From: Nocardia caishijiensis NBRC 108228
GTDB lineage: Bacteria; Actinomycetota; Actinomycetes; Mycobacteriales; Mycobacteriaceae
Assembly (NCBI RefSeq): GCF_001612825.1
Contig: NZ_BDBE01000006.1
Location: forward strand, 1 to 64,000
Length of the DNA stretch: 64,000 nt
Direction of reading: 5' to 3'
Below, piece by piece: positions 17,947 through 26,500 of the stretch. Within the stretch, counting starts at the first letter, position 1, and the number at the start of each line of letters is the position of its first letter. The notes beneath the pieces are model-generated. The model had not been told where the DNA came from, searched no databases, and worked only from the letters and a program-made list of their open reading frames with translations. The position numbers and the translations under genes were made by a program.

Positions 17947-18249
17947 TTACCCGCCGAGCATCTTTCGGTTGACCTCGATCGCAGCGGTGTAGCGGCTGTG
18001 CGCGGCTTGAACTGCCGCGCGCATCGAGTCGATACCGTCGGCGACCTCAGTCGCGCCGTGGTGCCACTCGCGAAAGGCCGCGGCCTGTGCGTCGGCGGCC
18101 CGACCGTGCCAAGTTTGCTGCACCACGGCGATGCGCTGTTCGAGGCCGTCGAGACTGTCGTTCAGGAAGCCGACGAATCCGGAGACACGGGTGATGAGCT
18201 GAACGAGTTCGTCGAGGTCGACGCTGAACGGCTGAGAGTTCTCTACCAA
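17947..18249 (-). CDS. WXG100-family protein (ESAT-6-like)
   Basis: A 100-residue helical hairpin with no signal peptide. A WHG turn near residue 48 (VVQQTWHGRAADA) takes the place of the canonical WXG motif, and both flanking helices are amphipathic. The start is probably TTG at 18249, with GGAG about 10 nt upstream inside the preceding gene. It lies between another WXG100-like gene and the large toxin gene, so it is probably a heterodimer partner or targeting chaperone for the toxin in type VII secretion. No Ecc secretion genes are adjacent, so the ESX machinery must be elsewhere. Confidence 0.8.
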   Translation of the reverse strand: MVENSQPFSVDLDELVQLITRVSGFVGFLNDSLDGLEQRIAVVQQTWHGRAADAQAAAFREWHHGATEVADGIDSMRAAVQAAHSRYTAAIEVNRKMLGG

Positions 18250-18250
18250 T

Positions 18251-18580
18251 TCAACTCAACTCCGGAAGGTCGAGGGCGGCGAGGTTGCTCGCACCCGTGT
18301 TGTCTGCGTGTGAGATGGTTTTGCTGGTTACACCCAGCAACTCGGCGATCACTGCGAGTGCGTCGAGGACATCCGCACCGCCTTCCTTGGTTTCAGCCCA
18401 GCCCGCAGCAAACGCGTCGGCCGATGTACCGCGCCAGTTTCCGAGCACGCCAGCGATCTCGGCGTCGAGAGAATTCAACCCATTGACAAGCGATTCAGCG
18501 ACCTGTTGAACGTACTGCCCAGCGTCACTGACCTCCTGCGGTACTAATGCGAACACCGGCGCACCTGATTCAGATGCCAT
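18251..18580 (-). CDS. WXG100-like protein
   Basis: The protein is 109 residues from an ATG at 18580; an earlier in-frame start at 18604 adds eight residues. It has a helix-turn-helix-hairpin layout with GNWRGTSADAFAAGW, where WRG is the WXG turn, near residue 52. The C-terminal DNTGASNLAALDLPELS tail is hydrophilic. It is the first gene of a four-gene minus-strand unit (two WXG proteins, toxin, immunity) with gaps of 1-2 nt or overlaps, so they are co-transcribed and coupled. The closest parallel is the small Lap/Lxa or WXG partner proteins encoded next to type VII toxins. Confidence 0.78.
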   Translation of the reverse strand: MASESGAPVFALVPQEVSDAGQYVQQVAESLVNGLNSLDAEIAGVLGNWRGTSADAFAAGWAETKEGGADVLDALAVIAELLGVTSKTISHADNTGASNLAALDLPELS

Positions 18581-18721
18581 CACCGACCCCCTCCGGCAGG
18601 ACACTTCAGGGACAACGTGTCCATCACACTGCCCATCACAATTGGACGCATCTCGTCACGCACCGGTTCCCAGTCACGGGTGTTTTGTGAGGTTCGCCTC
18701 GATTTCAGAAACGACCGCGCG

Positions 18722-18752
18722 TTGACCCTCCCGCTGCTGGAGGGTGTTGGCT
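18722..18752 (+). promoter_or_regulatory. MerR-type promoter with 19-bp spacer and internal operator
   Basis: TTGACC (18722-18727) and TTGGCT (18747-18752) are separated by exactly 19 bp, the overlong spacer characteristic of MerR-activated promoters. The spacer holds ACCCTCC and GGAGGGT (18725-18731 and 18739-18745), a perfect dyad. The -10 box ends 7 nt before the merR-like ATG, so the transcript is leaderless. Confidence 0.72.
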
Positions 18753-18759
18753 TGTCGAC

Positions 18760-19590
18760 ATGACAGCCACCGTGACGATTGGCGAGTTCGCCCGCCTGAC
18801 GCTGCTGAGCGTCAAGACGCTGCGCTACTACCACGAGATCGAGCTGCTGGAGCCGGTCGCGGTGGCGCCTGGTTCCGGGTATCGCCGCTACTCCGTGGAC
18901 CAGGTCGAGCAGGCGCACCTCATCCGCAGGCTGCGCGACCTGTCCATGCCGCTACCGCGCATCCGCGAGGTACTCGCCGCCCCCGGCCCCGCCGCACGCG
19001 ACGCGACCCTGCGCGAACACCTGAACGCGATGGAAGCCGAGCTACAGCACACCAGGGACGTGGTGACCTCGTTGCGCGCGCTGCTCACCGTGCCCGCGCC
19101 GATGCTGCGGGTGGAATACCGGATCGAGCCCGCGTGCACCGCGCTCACCCGCGCCGACCGGGTCGCCCGCGACGCCATCGGCCAGTGGTGCGACCTTGCC
19201 TTCACCCAGCTGTTCGAGACGGTCCTCACCGCGGGGGTGACACCGGGCGGCATCGCGGGCGCGACCTATTCGACCGAATTCTTCACCGACGAATCGGGCG
19301 AGGTGAGCGCCTACCTGCCGCTGCCCGCGGACACGGCACTCGATCCGCCGCCCGGCCTCGCACTCACCGACATGCCCGCCCGCCGTTACGCCGTTGCCGT
19401 GCACACCGGCGCGTTCGACGACTTCGACCGCACCTATGGCGCCCTCGGCACCCACGTCGCCGAACACGACGAGACCATGCCCGACGAACCGATCCGCGAG
19501 CGCTACCTCGTCGGACCGCAACACACCGACAACCCGGCCGAATACCGCACCGAAGTGTGCTGGCCCATCACCGAAGGAGAATCCCGATGA
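18760..19590 (+). CDS. MerR-family regulator with GyrI-like effector domain
   Basis: The protein is 276 residues. The N-terminal winged helix is typical of MerR (TIGEFARLTLLSVKTLRYYH, then GYRRYSVDQVEQAHLIRRLR) and is followed by a dimerisation helix to about residue 115. Residues about 120-276 look like a GyrI/AraC-effector small-molecule-binding domain (MPARRYAVAVHTGAFDDFDRTYGAL), as in BmrR. It would bind the 19-bp-spaced promoter directly upstream and activate its own operon. Its stop overlaps the start of a VOC-family gene (ATGA), which is therefore the probable target function. The ligand is unknown, but such pairs commonly handle antibiotics or hydrophobic cations. Confidence 0.9.
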   Translation: MTATVTIGEFARLTLLSVKTLRYYHEIELLEPVAVAPGSGYRRYSVDQVEQAHLIRRLRDLSMPLPRIREVLAAPGPAARDATLREHLNAMEAELQHTRDVVTSLRALLTVPAPMLRVEYRIEPACTALTRADRVARDAIGQWCDLAFTQLFETVLTAGVTPGGIAGATYSTEFFTDESGEVSAYLPLPADTALDPPPGLALTDMPARRYAVAVHTGAFDDFDRTYGALGTHVAEHDETMPDEPIRERYLVGPQHTDNPAEYRTEVCWPITEGESR

Positions 19591-19937
19591 CTCTCGCCAT
19601 CGCCAATGTCGTCGTCGACTGCCACAACGCGGCCGCCCTCGCCGCGTTCTACGCCGAGCTGCTCGAGCTGCCCGTCGAACCGGAGGCGTCGCCGTTCTTC
19701 GCCGAGATCGGCCGGTCGACGGGCATGTCACCGGTGCTGATGTTCATCCAGGTGCCCGACAGAACTCCGGGCAAGAACGCCGTGCACCTGGACTTCCACT
19801 CGACGCAGTGGGCCGACTACCTCGAACGGGCGATCAGCCTCGGCGGCAAGCACATCGGCGATTTCGACGAGTACGGCGTGCAATGGGTGACCCTCGCCGA
19901 TCCCGAGGGCAACCTCTTCGACATCGGCAAGTACTGA
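19587..19937 (+). CDS. VOC-superfamily (glyoxalase/bleomycin-resistance-like) protein
   Basis: A 116-residue protein with paired beta-alpha-beta-beta-beta units. It has IANVVVDCHNAAALAAFYAELL at the start, NAVHLDFHSTQ in the middle and VTLADPEGNLFDIGKY at the end, which is the usual metal-site or ligand-site end of VOC proteins. It is translationally coupled to the MerR-family regulator. A role as drug-binding resistance protein or small dioxygenase/isomerase is possible, and the sequence does not decide between them. Confidence 0.85.
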   Translation: MTLAIANVVVDCHNAAALAAFYAELLELPVEPEASPFFAEIGRSTGMSPVLMFIQVPDRTPGKNAVHLDFHSTQWADYLERAISLGGKHIGDFDEYGVQWVTLADPEGNLFDIGKY

Positions 19938-19938
19938 C

Positions 19939-20373
19939 TCAGGCCAGTTCGCGCTTCAGGTTCTCCAGCAGCTCGGCCTGGATCTTCTTCAGGCCGAGCG
20001 GGGCGAAGATGCCCTCGAAGATGCCGCCGATGCCGCCCGCACCCTTCCAGGTGGTGCGCACGGTGACCCGCGAACCGGTGCCCTCGGGGGTGACGGTCCA
20101 GGTGTTGACCATGGAGGAATTGGCATCACGCTCGGTGAGGATCGAATCGGCGACACTCACGCTCGCGCGCACATTGCGCACCCGCTTCTCGGTGGCCTGC
20201 AGGGTCCACTCCACCACGGTGCCCGCGCCCTTGCCGCCCTCGATCACCTTGTAGTCGCGGTAGTGCGAGGAGAGGATGCGCGGACGGACCGTCTCGTAGT
20301 CACCGATCGCCTCGAGGGTGCGCTGCGGATCCGCCGCGACGACGATCGAATTGCTGGCGCTGACCTGTCCCAC
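19939..20373 (-). CDS. SRPBCC (polyketide cyclase/START-like) family protein
   Basis: The protein is 144 residues from a GTG with ACAGGAG upstream. It opens with QVSASNSIVVAADPQRTLEAIGDY and has GGKGAGTVVEWTLQATEKRV and EGTGSRVTVRTTWKGAGGIGG, followed by a long C-terminal helix. This is the helix-grip fold that holds a hydrophobic ligand. It occupies the position of Rv3718c in the conserved mycobacterial order. It converges with the VOC gene one base away. Function unknown; such proteins commonly bind lipids or act as cyclases or coenzyme-binding carriers. Confidence 0.85.
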   Translation of the reverse strand: MGQVSASNSIVVAADPQRTLEAIGDYETVRPRILSSHYRDYKVIEGGKGAGTVVEWTLQATEKRVRNVRASVSVADSILTERDANSSMVNTWTVTPEGTGSRVTVRTTWKGAGGIGGIFEGIFAPLGLKKIQAELLENLKRELA

Positions 20374-20390
20374 TGTGTGACTCCTGTGTT

Positions 20391-20447
20391 TGTTGGAGCG
20401 CTGGCGCGCTCGAGGCGGTGTTTGTTGGAGCGCTGGCGCGCTCGAGG
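20391..20447. repeat. dispersed repeat module 1, two tandem copies
   Basis: Two direct copies, 32 bp apart, of the motif GGAGCGCTGGCGCGCTCGAG (20391-20415 and 20423-20447). The same motif recurs at 56875-56896 and, inverted, at 59188-59209. It contains an imperfect GAGCGC/GCGCTC dyad. It sits upstream of the SRPBCC gene. Confidence 0.75.
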
Positions 20448-20583
20448 TTCGCGGCCCCGCAAGTCCCGACGATCAGGCACCGTGGCTTGCTCCTTCGTCG
20501 CCTACGCCACGGCACCTGATCGTCGGGACGGCCGCGAACCGCCGCTTCGCGGCGATCCCTCCTCGGGGTCGGGATGTGCGGGG
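20448..20583. repeat. large palindrome and dispersed repeat module 2
   Basis: The arms 20463-20486 and 20506-20529 are 24-bp inverted repeats with two mismatches around a 19-nt loop, and GGTTCGCGGCC/GGCCGCGAACC flank them outside. Bases 20536-20583 then match, inverted, module 2 at 44521-44565 and 59142-59189. With module 1 this fills most of the 346-bp gap between the divergent SRPBCC and FAD oxidoreductase genes. I see no gene in it. A hairpin-forming mobile or REP-like element is possible. Confidence 0.7.
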
Positions 20584-20706
20584 CTGGGTTATATCTTGCC
20601 TTGCGCCACAGAGGATCGACCGGCCAGGTGGGGCCGTGAAGAAACAGCTGGGTGACATTTCGTCGTGGCGTCGATCTATCTGGTAGCCGGGCGGGCCGGG
20701 GCGTAC

Positions 20707-20712
20707 TAGCGT
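20707..20712 (+). promoter_or_regulatory. -10 box of a leaderless FAD oxidoreductase gene
   Basis: TAGCGT ends 7 nt before the GTG at 20720, and no ribosome site is present. Confidence 0.62.
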
Positions 20713-20719
20713 CGACACA

Positions 20720-22159
20720 GTGGCAGTGAGTCTCTTGGGTAGGGCCGGTCACGAACCGGCTGCACGCGAGTCCGGATACGCCGCGCACCGCGCGGGTGTG
20801 GAGCGACTGCTGGCAAGCTATCGCGCCATCCCCTCCGGTGCCGTCGTCCGGTTGGCGAAGAAGACCTCGAATCTGTTCCGTGCCAGGGCGGCGACGACCG
20901 CGCCCGGCCTCGACGTGTCGGGGCTGGGGCAGGTGATCGCCGTGGACCCGCGGGCCAGGACCGCCGACGTGGCAGGCATGACCACCTACGAGGACCTGGT
21001 GGCGGCCACCCTCCCCTACGGGCTGGCCCCGCTGGTGGTGCCGCAGCTCAAGACCATCACCCTCGGTGGCGCCGTCACCGGGCTCGGCATCGAGTCGACC
21101 TCGTTCCGCAACGGTCTCCCGCACGAATCCGTGCTGGAAATGGACATCCTGACCGGCGCGGGCGAGATCGTCACCGCGACGCCGACCGGCGAGCACGCCG
21201 ACCTCTTCCACGGCTTCCCCAACTCCTACGGCACCCTCGGCTACTCCGTTCGCCTGAAGATCGAGCTCGAAGCTGTCAAGCCCTATGTCGCGCTGCGGCA
21301 CGTGCGGTTCCACGACCTGCGCACGCTGGAAACCGAACTGGAACGCATCGTCACCGAACGCTCCTACCAGGGCGAACAGGTCGACTATCTGGACGGGGTC
21401 GTCTTCAGTGCCACCGAGAGCTACCTGACCCTCGGCAGGCAGACCGACGAACCCGGCCCGGTCAGCGACTACACCGGCATGGACATCTACTACCGCTCCC
21501 TGCAACACGACGACGGCGTGCGAACCGACCGGCTCACCATCGCCGACTACCTGTGGCGCTGGGACACCGACTGGTTCTGGTGCTCGCGCGCCTTCGGCAC
21601 CCAGAACCCGAAGATCCGCCGGTTCTGGCCGAAGTCGTTGCGCCGCAGCAGCTTCTACTGGAAGCTCGTCGCGCTCGACCGCAAGTACCACGTCGACGAC
21701 CGGCGTCGCGCCCGCAAGGGGCTCGCGCCGCAGGAGCGGGTGGTGCAGGACATCGAGGTGCCGGTGCACCGCACCGCCGACTTCGCCGAGTGGTTCCTGC
21801 GGGAGATCCCGATCGAACCGATCTGGTTGTGCCCCTTGCGTTTGCGCGAGACAGGCGCCGCCGACGGCAGCCGTCCGTGGCCGCTGTACCCCCTCGAACC
21901 CCGCCACACCTACGTCAATTTCGGTTTCTGGTCGGCGGTACCGACGGTGCCCGGCCGGCCGGAGGGGGCGGCCAACCGCGCCATCGAGAAGATCGTCTCC
22001 GAATTCGACGGACACAAGTCCCTGTACTCGGACGCCTACTACGACGAGGCAGAATTCGCGCAGCTCTACGGCGGCCAGACCTATACCGCATTGAAGAACC
22101 GTTACGACCCGGACCAACGACTGCTGAATCTGTATTCGAAGGCGGTGCAACGCAAGTGA
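20720..22159 (+). CDS. FAD-binding oxidoreductase (FAD-linked oxidase family, Rv3719-like)
   Basis: The protein is 479 residues. The PCMH-type FAD-binding domain spans about residues 40-190 (ADVAGMTTYEDLVAATLPYG, then LKTITLGGAVTGLGIESTSF), followed by a Delta24-sterol-reductase-like C-terminal half. The stop overlaps the start of the methyltransferase gene (GTGA), so the two are coupled. The same FAD-oxidoreductase/cyclopropane-type methyltransferase pairing occurs at Rv3719-Rv3720 and, in paralogous form, in the operon that makes 10-methyl branched (tuberculostearic) acid. There the methyltransferase adds a methylene and the flavoenzyme reduces it. Whether this pair does that is inference. 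Confidence 0.88.
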   Translation: MAVSLLGRAGHEPAARESGYAAHRAGVERLLASYRAIPSGAVVRLAKKTSNLFRARAATTAPGLDVSGLGQVIAVDPRARTADVAGMTTYEDLVAATLPYGLAPLVVPQLKTITLGGAVTGLGIESTSFRNGLPHESVLEMDILTGAGEIVTATPTGEHADLFHGFPNSYGTLGYSVRLKIELEAVKPYVALRHVRFHDLRTLETELERIVTERSYQGEQVDYLDGVVFSATESYLTLGRQTDEPGPVSDYTGMDIYYRSLQHDDGVRTDRLTIADYLWRWDTDWFWCSRAFGTQNPKIRRFWPKSLRRSSFYWKLVALDRKYHVDDRRRARKGLAPQERVVQDIEVPVHRTADFAEWFLREIPIEPIWLCPLRLRETGAADGSRPWPLYPLEPRHTYVNFGFWSAVPTVPGRPEGAANRAIEKIVSEFDGHKSLYSDAYYDEAEFAQLYGGQTYTALKNRYDPDQRLLNLYSKAVQRK

Positions 22160-23472
22160 CGACATTCAAGGACAGATCCGAGATCCTCGCCGAGCTGGGG
22201 ACCCGGCTCAGCATCGCGGAGGTGTTCGAGAGCCTCATCGACGGTGACATCCCCGTGCGGCTCACGGCCTACGACGGCAGCACCACCGGGCCGACCGACG
22301 CGACCTACACCCTCGACATCAAGAACCCGCGCGGCATCAACTACCTGGCCACCGCCCCCGGTGACCTCGGCATGGCCCGCGCCTACATCGCCGGTGACAT
22401 GGTGGCGCAGGGGGTGCACCCCGGCGACCCGTACGACATCTTGAAGGCCATGCAGGACATGAAGTTCCATCGTCCTTCGGCCCTGTCGTTGGTGACCATC
22501 GCGCGCTCGCTCGGCTGGGAACGGCTCAAGCCGATCGCCCCGCCGCCGCAGGAGACCCTGCCGCGCTGGCGCCGCATCGCCCTGGAAGGCCTACGCCACT
22601 CCAAGACCCGCGACGCCGAGGCGATCCACCACCACTACGACGTCTCCAACACCTTCTACGAGTACGTACTCGGCCCGTCGATGACCTACACCTGCGCGGT
22701 GTACGGCGACCCGGACTGGACCCTCGAGCAGGCGCAGGAGAACAAGTATCGGCTGATCTTCGACAAGCTGCGCCTGAAGGAAGGCGACCGGCTGCTCGAC
22801 ATCGGCTGCGGGTGGGGCGGCATGGTCCGCTACGCCGCCCGGCGTGGTGTGCGCGTGATCGGTGCAACGCTGTCGGCCGAGCAGGCGGCGTGGGCGCAGC
22901 GGAAGATCGCCGAGGAGGGGCTCGGCGACCTGGCCGAGGTCCGCCACAGCGACTACCGCGACATCGTCGAGGGCGAGTTCGACGCCGTCTCCTCGATCGG
23001 TCTCACCGAGCACATCGGCGTGCACAACTACCCCTTCTACTTCGGTTTCATCAAGGACAAGCTGCGCGACGGCGGGCTGTTCCTCAACCACTGCATCACC
23101 CGCCCCGACAACACCCGCTCCACCAAGGCGGGCGATTTCATCGACCGCTATGTGTTCCCCGACGGTGAACTCATCGGTTCGGGCCGCATCGTCTCCGAGA
23201 TCCAGAACCTCGGCCTCGAAGTGCTACACGAGGAGAACCTGCGCGAGCACTACGCGCTCACCCTGCACGAATGGTGCAAGAACCTGGTCGCGAACTGGGA
23301 CGCCTGCGTCGACGAGGTCGGCGAGGGCACCGCGAAGGTCTGGGGCCTCTACATGGCGGGCTGCCGCCTCGGCTTCCAGCGCAATGTGGTGCAACTCCAC
23401 CACGTCCTCGGCGTGAAGCTCGACAAGAACGGAACCTGGGACGTGCCCTTGCGGCCCTGGTGGCAGCCGTAG
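22156..23472 (+). CDS. Cyclopropane-fatty-acyl-phospholipid synthase-family methyltransferase
   Basis: The protein is 438 residues from a GTG coupled to the preceding stop. The N-terminal CFA domain runs to about residue 150. The catalytic half opens with HHHYDVSNTFYEYVLGPSMTYTCA, then the SAM site LLDIGCGWGG near residue 214, and GLTEHIGVHNYPFYF. It uses SAM and an unsaturated acyl phospholipid to install a methylene bridge or methyl branch. It pairs with the FAD oxidoreductase as in Rv3719-Rv3720. The product may be a cyclopropane or a 10-methyl fatty acid; sequence alone does not decide. Confidence 0.9.
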   Translation: MTTFKDRSEILAELGTRLSIAEVFESLIDGDIPVRLTAYDGSTTGPTDATYTLDIKNPRGINYLATAPGDLGMARAYIAGDMVAQGVHPGDPYDILKAMQDMKFHRPSALSLVTIARSLGWERLKPIAPPPQETLPRWRRIALEGLRHSKTRDAEAIHHHYDVSNTFYEYVLGPSMTYTCAVYGDPDWTLEQAQENKYRLIFDKLRLKEGDRLLDIGCGWGGMVRYAARRGVRVIGATLSAEQAAWAQRKIAEEGLGDLAEVRHSDYRDIVEGEFDAVSSIGLTEHIGVHNYPFYFGFIKDKLRDGGLFLNHCITRPDNTRSTKAGDFIDRYVFPDGELIGSGRIVSEIQNLGLEVLHEENLREHYALTLHEWCKNLVANWDACVDEVGEGTAKVWGLYMAGCRLGFQRNVVQLHHVLGVKLDKNGTWDVPLRPWWQP

Positions 23473-23476
23473 TGCG

Positions 23477-23511
23477 CTGACCTGCCCCGTGACGCGGGCC
23501 GGTCAGGTCAG
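23477..23511. terminator. hairpin between convergent genes
   Basis: CTGACCTG and CAGGTCAG (23477-23484, 23504-23511) flank a GC-rich inner stem. The right arm overlaps the end of the pknK-like gene. Confidence 0.5.
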
Positions 23512-26500
23512 TAGTTCGTCGAGGAAGTGGCCGGGCATTCCGTCGAGGATGGGGTGCTGTGCGGTGTCGTGGGCTTGGGTGCGCAGCACGTGGAGCAGGC
23601 CGACGACGCCCGGGCCCGCGTCGAGCAGGGGCCGGGTCCAGCCGAGGTCGGCGCAGGTCCGCAGGATCGGCAGGACGAGGTTGGTCGCCTCGCCGATCCA
23701 GCCCGCCGCCGCCAGGCATTCGGCGAGCAGCAGGGTGGCGTCCAGTTCCGCGCGGGGACGGGATTGTTCGAGCACCCGCGAGTACAGGACCCGGGCGTGG
23801 CGGGCCGCGCGGTCGTCGGCGCGCAGACGCTGTTCGGTGAGCAGGGCCCGGATCTCGGCCACCTGCCGCGCCTCGGTGATGAGGGCGGCGGCGCCGGTCT
23901 TGCGGCGGCCGCCGTTGCTCGACGGATCGATGACGATCCCGGTACCGGGCGGCAGCCCCAGGCGGGAACGCTCCGCGCGCACGTGGGCGTCGAGCCTGGC
24001 CAGGCTGTTGGTCGCGGCCACGCGCGCGCCCTCGTCGAGGCGGGCGGCGGCGGTGTACTGGTCGCCGAGGGCAGCCTTCACCCGCGCCCCGATGACGAAG
24101 GTCGCGACAAGGAAATCGACAGGCCCCACGCGGGTGAGCAATTGGTGGCTCTCGTCGAGCAGCCGGTCGGCCAGGCCCAGGTCACCGCGCCGGTAGGCCA
24201 CCTCACCCAGCATGGCCGCCGCCACCCGGGCGGCATCAGAACGCGGCCCGGCCCGGGTGCGTGCGGTCTCGTAGGCCTCCTCGAAACAGGCGGTGGCCGT
24301 GGCGATGTCGAGCTCCTCGTAGGCCGCGGCGGCGCGCGCGCACAGACCGAAGACGGGGCCGAGCGGGTCCTTGGAGCGAGCGTGATATTCCGCCGCCCAG
24401 TCCTGAGTGGCCGTGGCCTCGGCGAAATCGAACTCGCACAGACGCACGAACGACATCAGGTTGGCCGCCGTGGAGACGATCCAGTCGGGGAGGTCGCCGG
24501 GCGCGTCCAGGCAGGCGGCGAGCTGGTCGGCCACGCCGTCGGTGTCGTCGTGGGCCACCCGGTCGGCGGCTTCCAGCACGGTTGCCGCGCAGCGTTGTTC
24601 CGCGAGTTCGGGACCACCGGTGGAGCCCCGGGCCAACAGGTTGGACAGCCTGCCGAGCGCGGTGCGGGCGGTGCCCGACTGCTGCAGGTTCATATTGGCC
24701 CGCGCCACCGCCATCAACAGCTTCGACCGCGAACTCACCTGTTGCATGGGCAGTTTCGACACGCTGCCGAGCAGGGTGGCGAGCCGGGAACCGTCGATGA
24801 GATCCATGCCGCCGCTTTCCAGCAGGTCGGCGGCCAGTTTGAGATCGGTGGCGGCCAGGGCGTGGTCCACCGACTTGCGCAGCAGCTGATGCTCGGCGTA
24901 CCAGCGAGCCGCCTTGCGGTGCAAGCCTTTCGAGCGGCCGGGGTGGTCGCGTTCGAGTCGCGCGCGCAGGTGCTCGGCGAACAGCGGCTGCATGCGATAC
25001 CACTCCGGATCGTGCGGGAGCCGGTGCAGGAACAGCTCACGCTGCTCGGCCTGCTCCAGCAGCGCGCCACCGTCGGGCACCTCGGCGAGCAAGGTGGCCA
25101 GCGAACCGTTCACCCGCTCCACCACCGAGATCGCCATCAGGAATTCCAGCAGCTCCGGTTCCAGCGTGTCGAGCACGTTCTCGGCCAGGTACTCGCGCAT
25201 TCCGTGCCCGCCCTCGGCGAGCTGCACCAGCAGCTGCCCGGGATCGGCGGCACCGCGCAGGGTCAGGCTCACCAGCTGGATCGCGGCGGGCCAACCGTCG
25301 GTGGCGGCGTGGATCTGCTCGACCTGCTCGTCGGTGAGCGCGAAACCGTTGCGCTCCACCAGGATCTGGCGGGTCTCCGACTCGGTGAGCCGCAGCGCCG
25401 CCGCGTCCAGCTCGACCAGTTCGTCGCGCACCCGCAGTCTGCTGATCGGCAATCCGGACTGGTCGCGGCTGGTGACAACGAACCGCACATGGTGGCACCC
25501 GTTGTCGAGCAGCGTCGCCATCGCCCGGTGCACACCCGGGTCGTGCACGCGGTGCCAGTCGTCGACGATGACGACCACCGGCCGGTCGCTGGCATGGATC
25601 TCATCGATCAGCGTGGCGATCACGAACGCCACCGCGTCGGACGGGCGTTCCTCCAGCACCTGCTCGAGCCCGGCGCCGACATCGGGGCGGACCCGCCGGA
25701 TCGCCTGGATCAGGTGCGCGAGGAACCAGATCTCGCTGTCGTCGTCCTGGTCGATGCCGAGCCAGGCCACCGGAATGTCGCGGGCGGCCAGATCGGCGCG
25801 CCACTGGGTGGCCACGGTGCTCTTGCCGAACCCGGCGGGCGCGTGGATCAACGCGAGTCTGCGCAGACCACCCGTGCGCAAGGTGTCGAGCAGCCGGGGC
25901 CGGGGAAAGGGTTCTCGGGCCGGGGTCGGTGGCCGGAACTTCGTCGCGGCCGTCGGCGGCAGGGTGCCGGTGGTCGACTTGGGCACCGGAACCGACGCGC
26001 CCGCCGGTTGCAGGGTGAGCGGCCAGCTGCGGCGCGCGGTCACCGCTCTGAGCGTTTCCGGCGGTGGTTCGGCGAGGTCGTCGCCGGTGACGAGCAGCGC
26101 CATCTCGTCGGGCATCTGCCCGTGTGCCCGTTGCACCTCGCGCAGGAGTTCGCCGAATTCGTAGGCCGTGGCCGGGCGGTCGGCCGGGTCCTGGGCCATG
26201 GCCTTCTCGATGGCGGCGGCCACGTCGGCGGGGAAGTTCTCGACGCGCAGATCGGGGACGGCCTGGGTGGTGATGCGCAGGAACTGGGCGACGACCTTCT
26301 CCCCCGCCTGACGCTCGAACGCGGCGTGGCCGGTGAGCAGCGCGAACAGGGTGGCGCCGAGACCGTAGATATCAGACTGCACGGTCGGTTCATGTCCCCG
26401 GAGCACCTCGGGAGCGGTGAACGCGGGCGAACCGGTGATGAGGCTGCTCGAGGTCTGGAACCCGCCGGGAATGCGGGCGATCCCGAAATCGGTGAGCTGC

